From Streptosporangium minutum (GTDB taxonomy: Bacteria; Actinomycetota; Actinomycetes; Streptosporangiales; Streptosporangiaceae), in the NCBI RefSeq assembly GCF_002149035.1, contig NZ_NGFP01000001.1, positions 23,321-68,830 of the forward strand: 45,510 nucleotides of DNA, in the 5' to 3' direction. A program made the position numbers and the translations under genes. Below the pieces are notes generated by a model that had not been told where the DNA came from, did not search any database, and saw only the letters and a list, made by a program, of their open reading frames with translations. Within the stretch, counting starts at the first letter, position 1; every line of letters starts with the position of its first letter. Positions 6,987 through 14,947 of the stretch are shown here, piece after piece.

Positions 6987-8092
6987 CAGCTCGTCCTCAT
7001 CTCGTGGGCCGCGTGCTTGAGCACCGCGGTGAGCGGTCTGATCTCGTTATGCAGTGCGGTCAGCAGCCGGATAGCGGCCAGGGCCTCCCCGTGCCAGTCG
7101 CCGGACAGCACCAGGGCGTCCATGTCATCGCGGGCGTCGGTGAGGATCGCGCTCTGGGCGGTGCCGCCGGTCACGATGAGGTCCTCGTGCAGGCTCCACT
7201 GCCCGGCGGGCACGAGGGCCAGGAGAGCATCGAGGCGGGCGGCGGCGTCCAGCAGCGCGGCGAGCGGCTCGACGAGTTGTTCGGGCACCGGCTGCCGTTC
7301 TTCCCACCGCGTCCCGCAGCCTGTGCAGGGTCCGGGAGCCCACAGCGCATACGGCGGCTGGACGGGAAATGCGTGCTCGCAACGGAGACGGCCGGCCGCC
7401 GTGCGCCGTTCGGTGCGGGCTGGGACCGCGAGCAGCTCGGCGAGCATCGCCTGGTGCGCGGCGAACACCCGCCCTTCGTAGGTGTCCGCCAGGTGGGTCA
7501 CCAGGGCGGCGTAGGTGTCGGCCCGCACCCACTCGGCGCGTCGGGCGTCGTCGGCCCCCGCCACGGCGGGAAGCTCGGCAACGTCGCCCAGGTCGGCTAC
7601 GGCGGGCCAGGTGACCATCCACGCCTCGTCGGTCGCCCTGGGGTCCGGCACGTACCGGACGGGCAGCACCTGCCAGGAGACGCCGTCCAGGATCAGGCCG
7701 GTCTCCTCGGCCAGCTCGCGGATCGCCGCCGTCAGCGCGTCCTCTCCGGGATCCAGGCAGCCGCCGGGGATCGCCCAGCCGTGGTCGTCGTCCCGCTCGA
7801 CCATCAGCACCCACCGGCCGGCCTTGGTGGTGGCGGTGACGATGGCGTCGGCGGCCTGCCGCTCTCCCCAGTGGCCCAGCTCGCCCCGGCCGCGCTCGAT
7901 GCCGGTAGGCGCGCACGGGTTGACCGGGCGGCCGTCGACCACCTCGAACCAGATCGCGGCGGCGGCCTGCACGGGCGCCCAGTCGATCTCGGCGGGGTCG
8001 GTGATCGGGTCGGCCCACCCCTGCTCGACGCCTTTGCCGAGCACCTCGGGGTGGGTGTACATCCGCATCAGATTCGTCGTGTTCTTACTCAT
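6986..8092 (-). CDS. Nudix hydrolase domain protein
   Basis: A 368-residue protein from the ATG at 8090-8092. The Nudix box is intact: GGCLDPGE, seven residues, then RELAEETGL, matching G-x5-E-x7-RE-U-x-EE-x-G-U, so it should hydrolyse a nucleoside-diphosphate-linked substrate with Mg. The C-terminal third holds a short Cys motif (CEHAF ... PCTGCGTRW) and Leu-rich helices of unknown role. Nudix genes recur in AICEs, where their substrate is not established. It belongs to the leftward transfer operon and overlaps the next gene by 4 bp. Confidence 0.85.
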   Translation of the reverse strand: MSKNTTNLMRMYTHPEVLGKGVEQGWADPITDPAEIDWAPVQAAAAIWFEVVDGRPVNPCAPTGIERGRGELGHWGERQAADAIVTATTKAGRWVLMVERDDDHGWAIPGGCLDPGEDALTAAIRELAEETGLILDGVSWQVLPVRYVPDPRATDEAWMVTWPAVADLGDVAELPAVAGADDARRAEWVRADTYAALVTHLADTYEGRVFAAHQAMLAELLAVPARTERRTAAGRLRCEHAFPVQPPYALWAPGPCTGCGTRWEERQPVPEQLVEPLAALLDAAARLDALLALVPAGQWSLHEDLIVTGGTAQSAILTDARDDMDALVLSGDWHGEALAAIRLLTALHNEIRPLTAVLKHAAHEMRTS

Positions 8093-8180
8093 GGCGTTCC
8101 CTTTCGGGGTTGTGGTGACTGGAGCCTGTTGCTGCGGGTGCTCGCCCAACCCATCGCCGGGCGAGCACCCGCAGCAGCCG

Positions 8181-8810
8181 CTACAGCGCGCCCAGCGGCA
8201 GGGAGGCGACCACGACGACCAGGGCGACGAGCATCAGGTCGACGGCCCGGCGCAGTCGGACGTACTTCGCCTTGGCGATGCTCGACAGGCGGATCACGTC
8301 GCGGGCCCGGCGGGTCTCGGGGTCGGCGGCGAGCTGCTCCAGGAGCTCGTCGACGTCGCCGGCAGCGGCGTGCGCCACGAACCCAGTTCCGCCGTGGCGG
8401 GGCAGGGACGGCCGGATGACGGTGAGCGCGACGGCGGAGGCGGCCGCCAGCAGCGCCACCGCGATCCCCAGGCCGATCCGGGCCGGGGTGGCCAGGCCGG
8501 AGGCCAGCACCGCCAGGGCGGCCAGCACGGAGAACGCGGTGCCGGCGAAGGCCAGCACCGTGGCGGCCTTGGTGTCGGTGCGGGCCAGCTCGGTGCGGGC
8601 CGCCTCAGCCTCGGCAATCAGGTCGGCGGCGGCGGACTCGTCGAGGCGCTGCAGCCGCTCGATCGGCAGCGGGATGACGCTGTCGGGGGCGACGTCGCGG
8701 TGCCAGTCGGCATCGGGGTAGGCCTCCTGCCAGGAGGAGGTCACCTCAGCGGCTGCGGGCGCGGGGACGGTGTGCGGGGTGGTGCCGTTCACGGTGGTGC
8801 GGTGCATCAT
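8181..8810 (-). CDS. Pycsar-effector-type membrane protein (DUF5706-like)
   Basis: A 209-residue protein. After a variable N-terminus comes an Ala/Glu-rich helix leading into ARTDTKAATVLAFAGTAFSV, then two transmembrane segments (residues about 95-150) and a cytoplasmic stretch (GGTGFVAHAAAGDVDELLEQ). A last membrane helix lies near the end (VDLMLVALVVVVASLPLGAL). This layout, with (A/D)TKA before the first membrane helix and KY.RLR before the last, matches the Pycsar effector membrane domain. No uridylate or cytidylate cyclase is in the window. It may be an orphan effector or an element-borne Spd-type membrane protein. The start ATG has GGAG seven bases upstream. Confidence 0.65.
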   Translation of the reverse strand: MMHRTTVNGTTPHTVPAPAAAEVTSSWQEAYPDADWHRDVAPDSVIPLPIERLQRLDESAAADLIAEAEAARTELARTDTKAATVLAFAGTAFSVLAALAVLASGLATPARIGLGIAVALLAAASAVALTVIRPSLPRHGGTGFVAHAAAGDVDELLEQLAADPETRRARDVIRLSSIAKAKYVRLRRAVDLMLVALVVVVASLPLGAL

Positions 8811-8995
8811 GGGATTGCTCCGTTCTTGACGGGATGGGGTTGCGGGCGCGTTCCGCGTGGACTTCTTGGTCGGAGCGACCACGCTGGAATGCGCCCGTCC
8901 TGCTGTGCAGGGTCTAAAGGGGCCGGGTCTCGGAGACCTGGCCGGGAATAGCCGCCACCGCGGAGTTGATCACTGTGGGCTCCTTCGGATCGGGG

Positions 8996-9167
8996 TGTCA
9001 CGGGGATCTGCGGGGGGTGTCACGCGGGGTGTCACGCCGGGTGGTTTGTGCCGGTATGTCAGGTGTCACGGGGGGTGTCACGAGGGGGTGTCACGCAGGT
9101 GTCACGGGGGCCTGACCTGTAGTTCTCCACCTGTCACACCCCGCCGTGACACCCCAGCCCCTGTCAC
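8996..9167 (+). repeat. Helically phased TGTCAC repeat cluster (candidate clt or operator)
   Basis: Nine direct copies of TGTCAC start at 8996, 9018, 9030, 9064, 9076, 9089, 9100, 9132 and 9162, with one inverted copy at 9146-9151. Most sit inside GGTGTCACG. Spacings of 22, 12, 34, 12, 13, 11, 32 and 30 are close to multiples of a helical turn. The cluster fills the 408-bp gene-free gap (8811-9218) just downstream of the traB-like gene, which is where TraB recognition sites (clt) lie in some Streptomyces plasmids. It could also be an operator for the downstream genes. Confidence 0.7.
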
Positions 9168-9218
9168 GGGGCGCTGCTGCGGGTTGGGGCCGCGCGCACC
9201 CATCTCGGATGATCTTGC

Positions 9219-11207
9219 TCATGCGTGGGCGAGCGCCCGCACGCGATAGGTGTTCGTCTCCGGGTCGTGCTCCAGGCTCCCGGCCGCGATCCGAACCTTG
9301 AGCTGCTTCTGAATCCAGCCGCGCCCCAGGCCGGTCGTGTCCAGCACATGGCGCAGGTCGCGCGGCTGGAACTCGCGGCCATCAGCGAACTCGCTCAGGG
9401 CCTTGTCCAGGACGGCGTTCGCTGTGGCGCTGTTCATCTTCTCGCCCGACCCCAGCGGGGCGTCTTCGACCTCATCCAGCGGGGCGTCCAGGTCGACCGG
9501 CTGGCTGTCGTCCAGCTCCGGGTCAGGCGTCAGGTATTCGGCGGTCACGTTCGTTACCTCCGGGTCGTTGTCGTCCGTCTCGTTGACGGCGGCGGCCTGG
9601 TCGGCGGCGACGTAGGCCGCGCCGGGGGTGGGGCAGATCTTCGCGGTGATCGGGTCGACCGGTCTCGCGGTGGCCGGCCAGGCGGCGCAGTGGGCGCGGA
9701 AGTTGCGCACGCGGGCCTCGTTCGAGGTGCCCCAGTCCAAAAACCGCATCGGCATAGCGATCCGCTCGGCAGCGATGCCGGGCATCTCGCCGTAGGCCAT
9801 GCCGGGCTGCGTGGCCTTCCACTGCTCGGGGCGGGCGCCCGCGTCCTCCTGCTCCTCCGACAGGCCCCAGTGGGCGTCGTGAGCGTTGGCCACACCGAAG
9901 CAGAGCTTCGATCCGCCCTGCCCCTTGACGATGGTGGGCATCTGCGTGGAGTCCGCACGCTGCAGCGACCACACGAGCGAGCCGCCCGCCGAGCGCAGCA
10001 TGCGGGCCAGGTTGGTGAACTCGTCCATGTCGATGAAGTCGAAGACGTCGGCGGCCTCCTCGATCCACACCACCAGGTAGGACAGGCCGCACCCCTCCTG
10101 CCAGGCGATCAGGTCCTTGGCGGCCAGGTGGTCCAGGCGCTCGGAGAGGGTGGCCTGCAGCTCGGCGAAGAACTTCTTCGTAGCGGCCTTGGTGTTCACC
10201 ACCCGGTGAAGCGCGGGCCGGGCCGGGCCAATGGACTGCTCGCCCTTGGTGATGTCGACCACGATCAGCGCGGAATCCTCCCGGGTGATCAGCTCACCCC
10301 AAAAACCCCACGCGCCCGCCGTCGTCTTGGCCGCGCCGGTCATGCCCATGACCTGGAGGTGAGCGCCCGGCAGGATGACCTCTGCCATCTCGCCGTCCTG
10401 GAACAGCGCCACCCGCAGCGGTTCGGCGACCGACTCGCCAGGCCGCGACGGCCCGAACCACAAGATCGGCTCCTCCAGCAGCATCGGGTTGGACAGGGTC
10501 ACGGTCGGCTCACCGGCGTTACGCCGGTTCGGAGTGACGACGATGCTGCCCATGGGCAGCCCCGCCGTCGCCTCGATCGCCCCGGTGGCCTTCTGCAGGT
10601 CCTCCGCGGTGTCTCCGTCCGACAACTCAGCCGTCGCCGTGATCCTGTGCGCGCCGGCCTTGACGTTTCTCACCCCGACCTCCACGCCGACCTTCTCCGC
10701 GTTGGCCGTGAACATCCGCTTGAACAGTCCAGCGCCGGTCAGCGCCGAGCCTTGGTCCTCGTTGGCCTCGTTCGGCCGGACGATGTTGCGGACGTTCCAG
10801 GCCGCGGCGAGGGTGCCGCCGAGCCACAGGCCGATGTCCAGGGTCGGCCGCGCGGTCGGGCTGGTGATGGTCGCGGCCAGCAGCCAGCCGGACGCCACAA
10901 CGGTGGTGCCGGTCGACTGCATCCGGCCGAGCGGGTGCCGGTAGCGGGAGATGGCCCAGGTGACGGCGGTCAAAGCAGCACCGGACAGCGCCAGGCCGGC
11001 GGTCGCCCAGGGCAGCGCTTGCGCGCCACCCCACAGGCCGTGGGTCAGTGCGGAGACCGGCAGCATGCCCGCGCCCGCGATCCACGGGACCGTGTGCGGC
11101 AGCGCCTTGGCGACCCCACCGGCGATGGCGCGCTGCAAAACCTTGTCGTGGATGACGCCACCCTCGGCGGTGCCGCCGGAGTGCGCGGGGGTCTTCTTGC
11201 GGCCCAT
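9219..11207 (-). CDS. traB: TraB/FtsK-like DNA translocase
   Basis: A 662-residue protein, probably the single conjugation motor of the element, moving double-stranded DNA between hyphae. Three hydrophobic segments lie within residues 40-140. The FtsK/SpoIIIE ATPase core follows: Walker A as GMTGAAKT (288-295), Walker B as YLVVWIEEAAD and a sensor-like LVWSLQRAD. A C-terminal winged helix (REFQPRDLRHVLDTTGLGRG) should read DNA repeats. The P-loop is atypical, with Ala where the last Gly before Lys is usual. The ATG has AAGGA four bases upstream. Phased repeats directly downstream (8996-9167) are candidate binding sites. Identification is by domain order; distant from classical TraB. Confidence 0.85.
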   Translation of the reverse strand: MGRKKTPAHSGGTAEGGVIHDKVLQRAIAGGVAKALPHTVPWIAGAGMLPVSALTHGLWGGAQALPWATAGLALSGAALTAVTWAISRYRHPLGRMQSTGTTVVASGWLLAATITSPTARPTLDIGLWLGGTLAAAWNVRNIVRPNEANEDQGSALTGAGLFKRMFTANAEKVGVEVGVRNVKAGAHRITATAELSDGDTAEDLQKATGAIEATAGLPMGSIVVTPNRRNAGEPTVTLSNPMLLEEPILWFGPSRPGESVAEPLRVALFQDGEMAEVILPGAHLQVMGMTGAAKTTAGAWGFWGELITREDSALIVVDITKGEQSIGPARPALHRVVNTKAATKKFFAELQATLSERLDHLAAKDLIAWQEGCGLSYLVVWIEEAADVFDFIDMDEFTNLARMLRSAGGSLVWSLQRADSTQMPTIVKGQGGSKLCFGVANAHDAHWGLSEEQEDAGARPEQWKATQPGMAYGEMPGIAAERIAMPMRFLDWGTSNEARVRNFRAHCAAWPATARPVDPITAKICPTPGAAYVAADQAAAVNETDDNDPEVTNVTAEYLTPDPELDDSQPVDLDAPLDEVEDAPLGSGEKMNSATANAVLDKALSEFADGREFQPRDLRHVLDTTGLGRGWIQKQLKVRIAAGSLEHDPETNTYRVRALAHA

Positions 11208-11259
11208 GAGGTCCTTCTCTCAGGTCGAGGTGTGGCGGTTCGGTCGGGTGGTGGCGGGC

Positions 11260-11634
11260 TCAGGTGGTGAAGTTGAAGGTCTTCTTCGCCTTGCCCTTGC
11301 CCTTCTTCGGCGTGATCGCCGGGGCGAACTGGACCAGGTAGTCCTGCCAGAGCCGGGTCATCTCCACGGCGCTGCCGCGCTGGAGCTCAGCGGCGCGGCG
11401 TGCCCGCTTCGCGATCCGGCGGGCGCGGATCTTCACGTCGAACCCCAGCAGCGCGGGGTTGCCCTTCTGGGTCTGCGTGAGGACCGTGATCAGCTCCTCG
11501 GCGGCCCAGTCCAGCTCGCTGCCGAAGTCGCGGCACAGCGCCCGAGAGGACTCCACGTACTTCTTGAGGCTCGACGTTGAGGTGATCTCGATGTCTGCCA
11601 GCTCGGTCAGCGTGACCGACTTGGTGCTACCCAT
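11260..11634 (-). CDS. Conserved AICE protein upstream of traB
   Basis: A 124-residue soluble, mostly helical protein (MGSTKSVTLTELADIEITST...) with a basic middle (KIRARRIAKRARRAAE) and a very basic C-terminus (TPKKGKGKAKKTFNFTT). No named domain is recognised. It lies 52 bp before traB and overlaps the upstream membrane protein gene by 8 bp, so it is probably a transfer accessory factor. The Lys-rich tail would suit DNA or partner binding. Confidence 0.6.
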   Translation of the reverse strand: MGSTKSVTLTELADIEITSTSSLKKYVESSRALCRDFGSELDWAAEELITVLTQTQKGNPALLGFDVKIRARRIAKRARRAAELQRGSAVEMTRLWQDYLVQFAPAITPKKGKGKAKKTFNFTT

Positions 11635-11989
11635 GGGTGTGCTTCTCCTTACGGCCGTGTCGGGCGAGCTGCTTGACGGTCCAGGACATCGGCGGAGCGC
11701 CGATGAACGCCCCGGCCAGATCGATGAGGTTGACCAGGACGGGCAGGGCCAGGGCGGCGGCCAACAGCAGGATCAGCGGCGGCCAGCCGAGGAACAGCCC
11801 GATCACCAGTGCCGTGGTGGCCAGCACCGGCACCCCGATGACGGCGAGGCCGAGCATCTGACGAAGCGCTCCCCGCAGGGCTTCGCGCGGGTCGCCCTGG
11901 TCGCCCTGGTCTTCTGTCGCGGGCTCGTCGAGGTCGGTGATGACGTAGACCACGGTGGCCTCCTGGCTGGGGGTGGCGTGCTCGGTCAT
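11627..11989 (-). CDS. Small membrane protein (Spd-like)
   Basis: A 120-residue protein starting MTEHATPSQEATVVYVITD at an ATG with GGAGG ten bases upstream. An acidic N-terminal half is followed by two adjacent hydrophobic helices (LGLAVIGVPVLATTALVIGL and LILLLAAALALPVLVNLI) and a basic tail (KQLARHGRKEKHTHG). Size, membrane topology and position before traB resemble plasmid spread (Spd) proteins, which help transferred DNA move through the recipient mycelium; the match is by context only. Confidence 0.6.
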   Translation of the reverse strand: MTEHATPSQEATVVYVITDLDEPATEDQGDQGDPREALRGALRQMLGLAVIGVPVLATTALVIGLFLGWPPLILLLAAALALPVLVNLIDLAGAFIGAPPMSWTVKQLARHGRKEKHTHG

Positions 11990-12405
11990 CGCGGGTTCGC
12001 CTCCGTTGCGGTGGTGGTCCAGTCGATGCGGCACCAGGCGCACCGCCCGGCCGGGCCGGTAGTGGCGTCGTAGGCGTCGACCAGGCGGGCGACGATGTCG
12101 GCCAGGCCCCACCCGGACTCACCCGCCGGGCGGCGGGCGGGCACCGGACGCGGCCCCGCATCGACCACGCTGATCGCGACCGCGTCGCCCTGCAGCTCAA
12201 CCCGGATGGCGACGGTGCCGCCGGGCAGGCCGGCGACGCTGTGCAGCACGGCGTTGGTGACGAGCTCGGAGACGACCAGGGCGACGTCGTCGGCGCGCGG
12301 GCAGCCGGCGGGCAGGCAGCTCACCACCCAGGCGCGGGCGGCTGAGACCTGCTCGGGCAGGCCGGGAAACTCTCGCTGCCGGGCGCGGGTGACGGTGAGG
12401 GCCAT
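11986..12405 (-). CDS. GHKL ATP-binding protein (RsbW/SpoIIAB-like)
   Basis: A 139-residue HATPase domain. The N box ELVTNAVLHS lies near residues 47-56, the G1 box is VVDAGP and the G2 box is SGWGLADIV. This is the streptomycete anti-sigma-factor-like kinase fold, but no cognate sigma factor or anti-anti-sigma gene is nearby. The ATG has GGAGG seven bases upstream and overlaps the stop of the preceding gene. The upstream frame is open but lacks a better ribosome site. It may act on host signalling during transfer; this is inference. Confidence 0.85.
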   Translation of the reverse strand: MALTVTRARQREFPGLPEQVSAARAWVVSCLPAGCPRADDVALVVSELVTNAVLHSVAGLPGGTVAIRVELQGDAVAISVVDAGPRPVPARRPAGESGWGLADIVARLVDAYDATTGPAGRCAWCRIDWTTTATEANPR

Positions 12406-12662
12406 CACGCGACCTCCGCCCTGCTCAGCCGGGACAGAGCCGGGACCGCGCACTGCGCCAGCAGCACCACCGGACGGGTACCGGCGGCCGGCAGCTGACC
12501 GTGCGCGGCCAGGGCGTGACGCAGGTGGATCAGCGGGTCGGGCTCGCCGAGCTCGGCGGCGGCCACGGTGGCGCGGGCCGCGGCAAGCAGTTCGGCGTAG
12601 GCGGCCACCAGGACCACCAGGTCCTCACGGGAGACGGCGTATGTGCTGGTCAGGGCGGTCAT
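12405..12662 (-). CDS. Small helical hypothetical protein
   Basis: An 85-residue Ala/Leu-rich protein (MTALTSTYAVSREDLVVLVA...) predicted from composition to be almost wholly helical. No motif is recognised. It overlaps its upstream neighbour by 4 bp (ATGA) and its downstream neighbour by 1 bp (TGATG), so it sits firmly in the element operon. Confidence 0.6.
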   Translation of the reverse strand: MTALTSTYAVSREDLVVLVAAYAELLAAARATVAAAELGEPDPLIHLRHALAAHGQLPAAGTRPVVLLAQCAVPALSRLSRAEVA

Positions 12663-13075
12663 GAGGTCACCTCGCCGAAGAACGCGTCGAGCGCGGCGTC
12701 GAGGTTGAGGTGCTCACGCTCGCGGCCCATCGGCACCAGCCCGAACGCCTGGTCCAGGAAGTCCTGGACGGGCTCGCGGAAGGCGTAGACGGCGAACGGG
12801 TAACCCACCGCGCCGCGCACCGTGAGGACGAGGTAGTCCTCCAGCTCCTCGTGCGGGCTGACCGTCACGTCGCACTGCCCGGCCGGATCGTCCATCCCCT
12901 CGGCCAGCAGGTTGCGGGCGAAGCGGTGGACGACGCTCTCGCGGGAGCCCTGGATGAAGGCCAGCCGGACCGCGTACGGGTCGGCGGGGCTGTAGGTGAG
13001 CACCGCGGCGAACGGGTAGTCGGGCCGGTCGGTCGGCCACAGGGTGATGCCCTTGGTCACGTCACGGGTCCTCAT
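12659..13075 (-). CDS. SsgA-like sporulation/cell-division protein
   Basis: A 138-residue SsgA family (SALP) protein. It shows the family pattern of an N-terminal sheet with LTYSPADPYAVRLAF, then ESVVHRFARNLLAEGM and SPHEELEDYLVLTV, with the usual length of about 130-145. SALPs guide septum placement, cell-wall remodelling and spore maturation in filamentous actinomycetes. The ATG has GGAGG seven bases upstream and overlaps the previous stop. Its place inside the transfer operon suggests the element alters host septation or mating hyphae; that part is inference. Confidence 0.85.
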   Translation of the reverse strand: MRTRDVTKGITLWPTDRPDYPFAAVLTYSPADPYAVRLAFIQGSRESVVHRFARNLLAEGMDDPAGQCDVTVSPHEELEDYLVLTVRGAVGYPFAVYAFREPVQDFLDQAFGLVPMGREREHLNLDAALDAFFGEVTS

Positions 13076-14556
13076 GCCGCCACCTCCGTACGGATCTCGT
13101 CGCGCAGGATCTGAGCGGTCTTCGGCGCGCACCGCAGGAACTTGCGGATCCCCTCGGCCGTGGCCTCCTGGGGGTCGATGTCGCCGACCTCGATCGCGGT
13201 GTGCAGGGCGGCGCGGTGCTCCTCGATCGATCGGCGCGGGGTCGGCTCCTCGGAGTCGGAGTCGGAGTCGGAGTCGGTCGATCGATCTGCCGGGTCGTTC
13301 TCGATCGATCGGGGCTCGATCGACGGGCGGGGCCTGACGATCGAGTCCGGGACAGTCGATCGACCGTCCTCGATCGACGCAGGGGCGCCGGTCGATCGAC
13401 CCTCGATCGACGCGGGCCGATCGGGGGAGGCCAATCTGAAGAGGGTGGCGGGACGATCGGCCTCGATCGCCGGACGGTCAATCGACTCGACCGAGGGGGA
13501 GCCGATCGAAGGGAACGCGATCGATCGAGCCACGTCATCGCGCCGCTCGGTGAACGCGCGCAGCCTCGCCATGGCCTCCTCGCCCTCCTGCGACTGCTGC
13601 GGGGTGGGGGTGCCGGGGCGCACGATCGACCCGTCCACAATCGACAGGCGGCCGTCCTTGGCGGCGGCTCGATCGGCCTTCTTCTCGTAGCGGACGATCG
13701 ACCGGGCCAAGCGGCGGTCCCGGCGGGAGGCCTCCGGGCCGACGCCGTAGCGGTCGATCCACGCGGCCGTCCACGCGCCCTCGATCGAGCAGCCCTCACC
13801 CCGCGAGGCGCGGATCGAGGCGGCCGCCCACGACAAGCGCGGGTAGCGGACCCGGCGCCAGGCGGCCCGGCGGATCTCGGCGGCGGTGCGCTTGGTGGTG
13901 GTCTGCTGGGTCAGCGACGCGGTCAGCTCCCACAGGGCGATGCCCAACAGGGACGCCAGCGCGAGGATCATCCCGACCTGCAGACCGTCGGCCTTGTTGG
14001 CGGTGATGCCGTGCCAGAGGTTCATCCCTGCCGCGATGCCCGCCATGCCCCAGGTCGCGACCCGGTAGCGGCCAATCGGCAGCCGCGCCTTGATAGCCCG
14101 GTGGACCAGGAAGGCCAGATACCAGACGCCGCCCTCCAGGGCGACCGGCAGGGCCGGAGCCATGAGGCCCAGATGCATGACCTTGTCGGCGAACTCCAGC
14201 TGGCCACGCCAGGCGATCGCGATAGGAGCACCCATGGCGACACCACCCACGATGACCGGAGCACGTTCGACGAGGGCGGCGGCCAGGACGCCGGTGCCGC
14301 GGCGGGCGGCGGCGTACCGGGCAGCACGGGCCTGCCTGCTCTCCTGACGGCGCATCCGGCGACGTGCGGCCCTGCTCGCCGCGTGGGCCTCGCGCTCGTG
14401 CCGCTCCGCGGCCGCGGCCTCGGCCGCGCGGGCCGTGCGAGCTTCCTCCAGGCGCAGCATGGTCTCGGCGCGGGTGGCCTCGGCCGCAGCGCGGGCCTGC
14501 TCGGCCTCGGCCTGCGCGACGGTGCGCTGGGCACGGTGGTCGTGGTAGGTGCTCAT
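13072..14556 (-). CDS. DUF2637-like membrane protein with coiled coil and Ser-Ile repeats
   Basis: A 494-residue protein from the ATG at 14554-14556, with GGAGG eight bases upstream. Residues 5-85 are an Ala/Glu/Arg-rich coiled coil (AQAEAEQARAAAEATRAETM). Four or so hydrophobic segments follow (about 90-235), matching the DUF2637 membrane proteins of actinomycete mobile elements. The region from about residue 260 to 440 is low complexity with recurrent RSI(E/V), SID and DRPA and an acidic DSDSDSDSEE. The last 60 residues are an ordered helical domain (EVGDIDPQEATAEGIRKFL) like a small helix-turn-helix. Probably a transfer or spread protein. The DNA of the low-complexity part is packed with CGATCG. 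Confidence 0.7.
   Translation of the reverse strand: MSTYHDHRAQRTVAQAEAEQARAAAEATRAETMLRLEEARTARAAEAAAAERHEREAHAASRAARRRMRRQESRQARAARYAAARRGTGVLAAALVERAPVIVGGVAMGAPIAIAWRGQLEFADKVMHLGLMAPALPVALEGGVWYLAFLVHRAIKARLPIGRYRVATWGMAGIAAGMNLWHGITANKADGLQVGMILALASLLGIALWELTASLTQQTTTKRTAAEIRRAAWRRVRYPRLSWAAASIRASRGEGCSIEGAWTAAWIDRYGVGPEASRRDRRLARSIVRYEKKADRAAAKDGRLSIVDGSIVRPGTPTPQQSQEGEEAMARLRAFTERRDDVARSIAFPSIGSPSVESIDRPAIEADRPATLFRLASPDRPASIEGRSTGAPASIEDGRSTVPDSIVRPRPSIEPRSIENDPADRSTDSDSDSDSEEPTPRRSIEEHRAALHTAIEVGDIDPQEATAEGIRKFLRCAPKTAQILRDEIRTEVAA
13222..13795. repeat. CGATCG-dense stretch within the DUF2637-like gene
   Basis: About twenty CGATCG hexamers, often as TCGATCGA, occur in under 600 bp. 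At this base composition well under one would be expected. They encode the repeated Arg-Ser-Ile and Ser-Ile-Asp/Glu residues of the protein. A short run of GGAGTC units (around 13251-13277) encodes the Asp-Ser repeat. Confidence 0.75.
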
Positions 14557-14945
14557 GCCTCCCACCTCCCGCCGCTAGAGTTGGCGTGCCGGATGGCGCG
14601 GGTCACGAGGTGGGTGTTCGTGGTGTCGAGGCTCCCCAGACAGGCACGCAGGTCGACAGGGCCACCGCCACCCAGAGCCGCAGCGATCCGCAGCACGGCG
14701 GTCTCGCTGGTGGAGCCGGCCAAGTCGCCGACGTTCAGCGCGTCAGCGGCATCCTGCCACTGGACCATGGCCATCGGCGTGTCCACGGTCTCCGGGGCGG
14801 TCTCGACCTGGATGAACCGATGGAAGTCGGTGCGACGCAGCCAGACATCGTGCCGGATGACCAGGTCGACGGCGGCCTCGTCGGTGTAGAGGCCCTCGGC
14901 CTGCGCCCACAGCATGTCGGCCAGCGCTTCATGGGTGTACGTCAT
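14553..14945 (-). CDS. Hypothetical protein of the element operon
   Basis: A 130-residue protein starting MTYTHEALADMLWAQAEGLY. It is a compact mixed helical protein (WLRRTDFHRFIQVETAPE, then RIAAALGGGGPVDLRACLGS) with no motif I recognise. It overlaps the next gene by 4 bp and follows xis closely. No strong ribosome site is visible (GGTGG only), so it probably relies on coupling to xis. Confidence 0.6.
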   Translation of the reverse strand: MTYTHEALADMLWAQAEGLYTDEAAVDLVIRHDVWLRRTDFHRFIQVETAPETVDTPMAMVQWQDAADALNVGDLAGSTSETAVLRIAAALGGGGPVDLRACLGSLDTTNTHLVTRAIRHANSSGGRWEA

Positions 14946-14947
14946 GG

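Noticed and set aside
8811-9249. Plus-strand reading frame over the TGTCAC repeats
   Set aside because: Low-complexity frame without a start signal or domain; the repeats make better sense as a DNA site.
9225-11270. 681-residue frame on the plus strand opposite the traB-like gene
   Set aside because: High-GC antisense shadow; Gly/Arg/Val-rich with no domain, whereas the minus-strand frame has clear ATPase motifs and a ribosome site.
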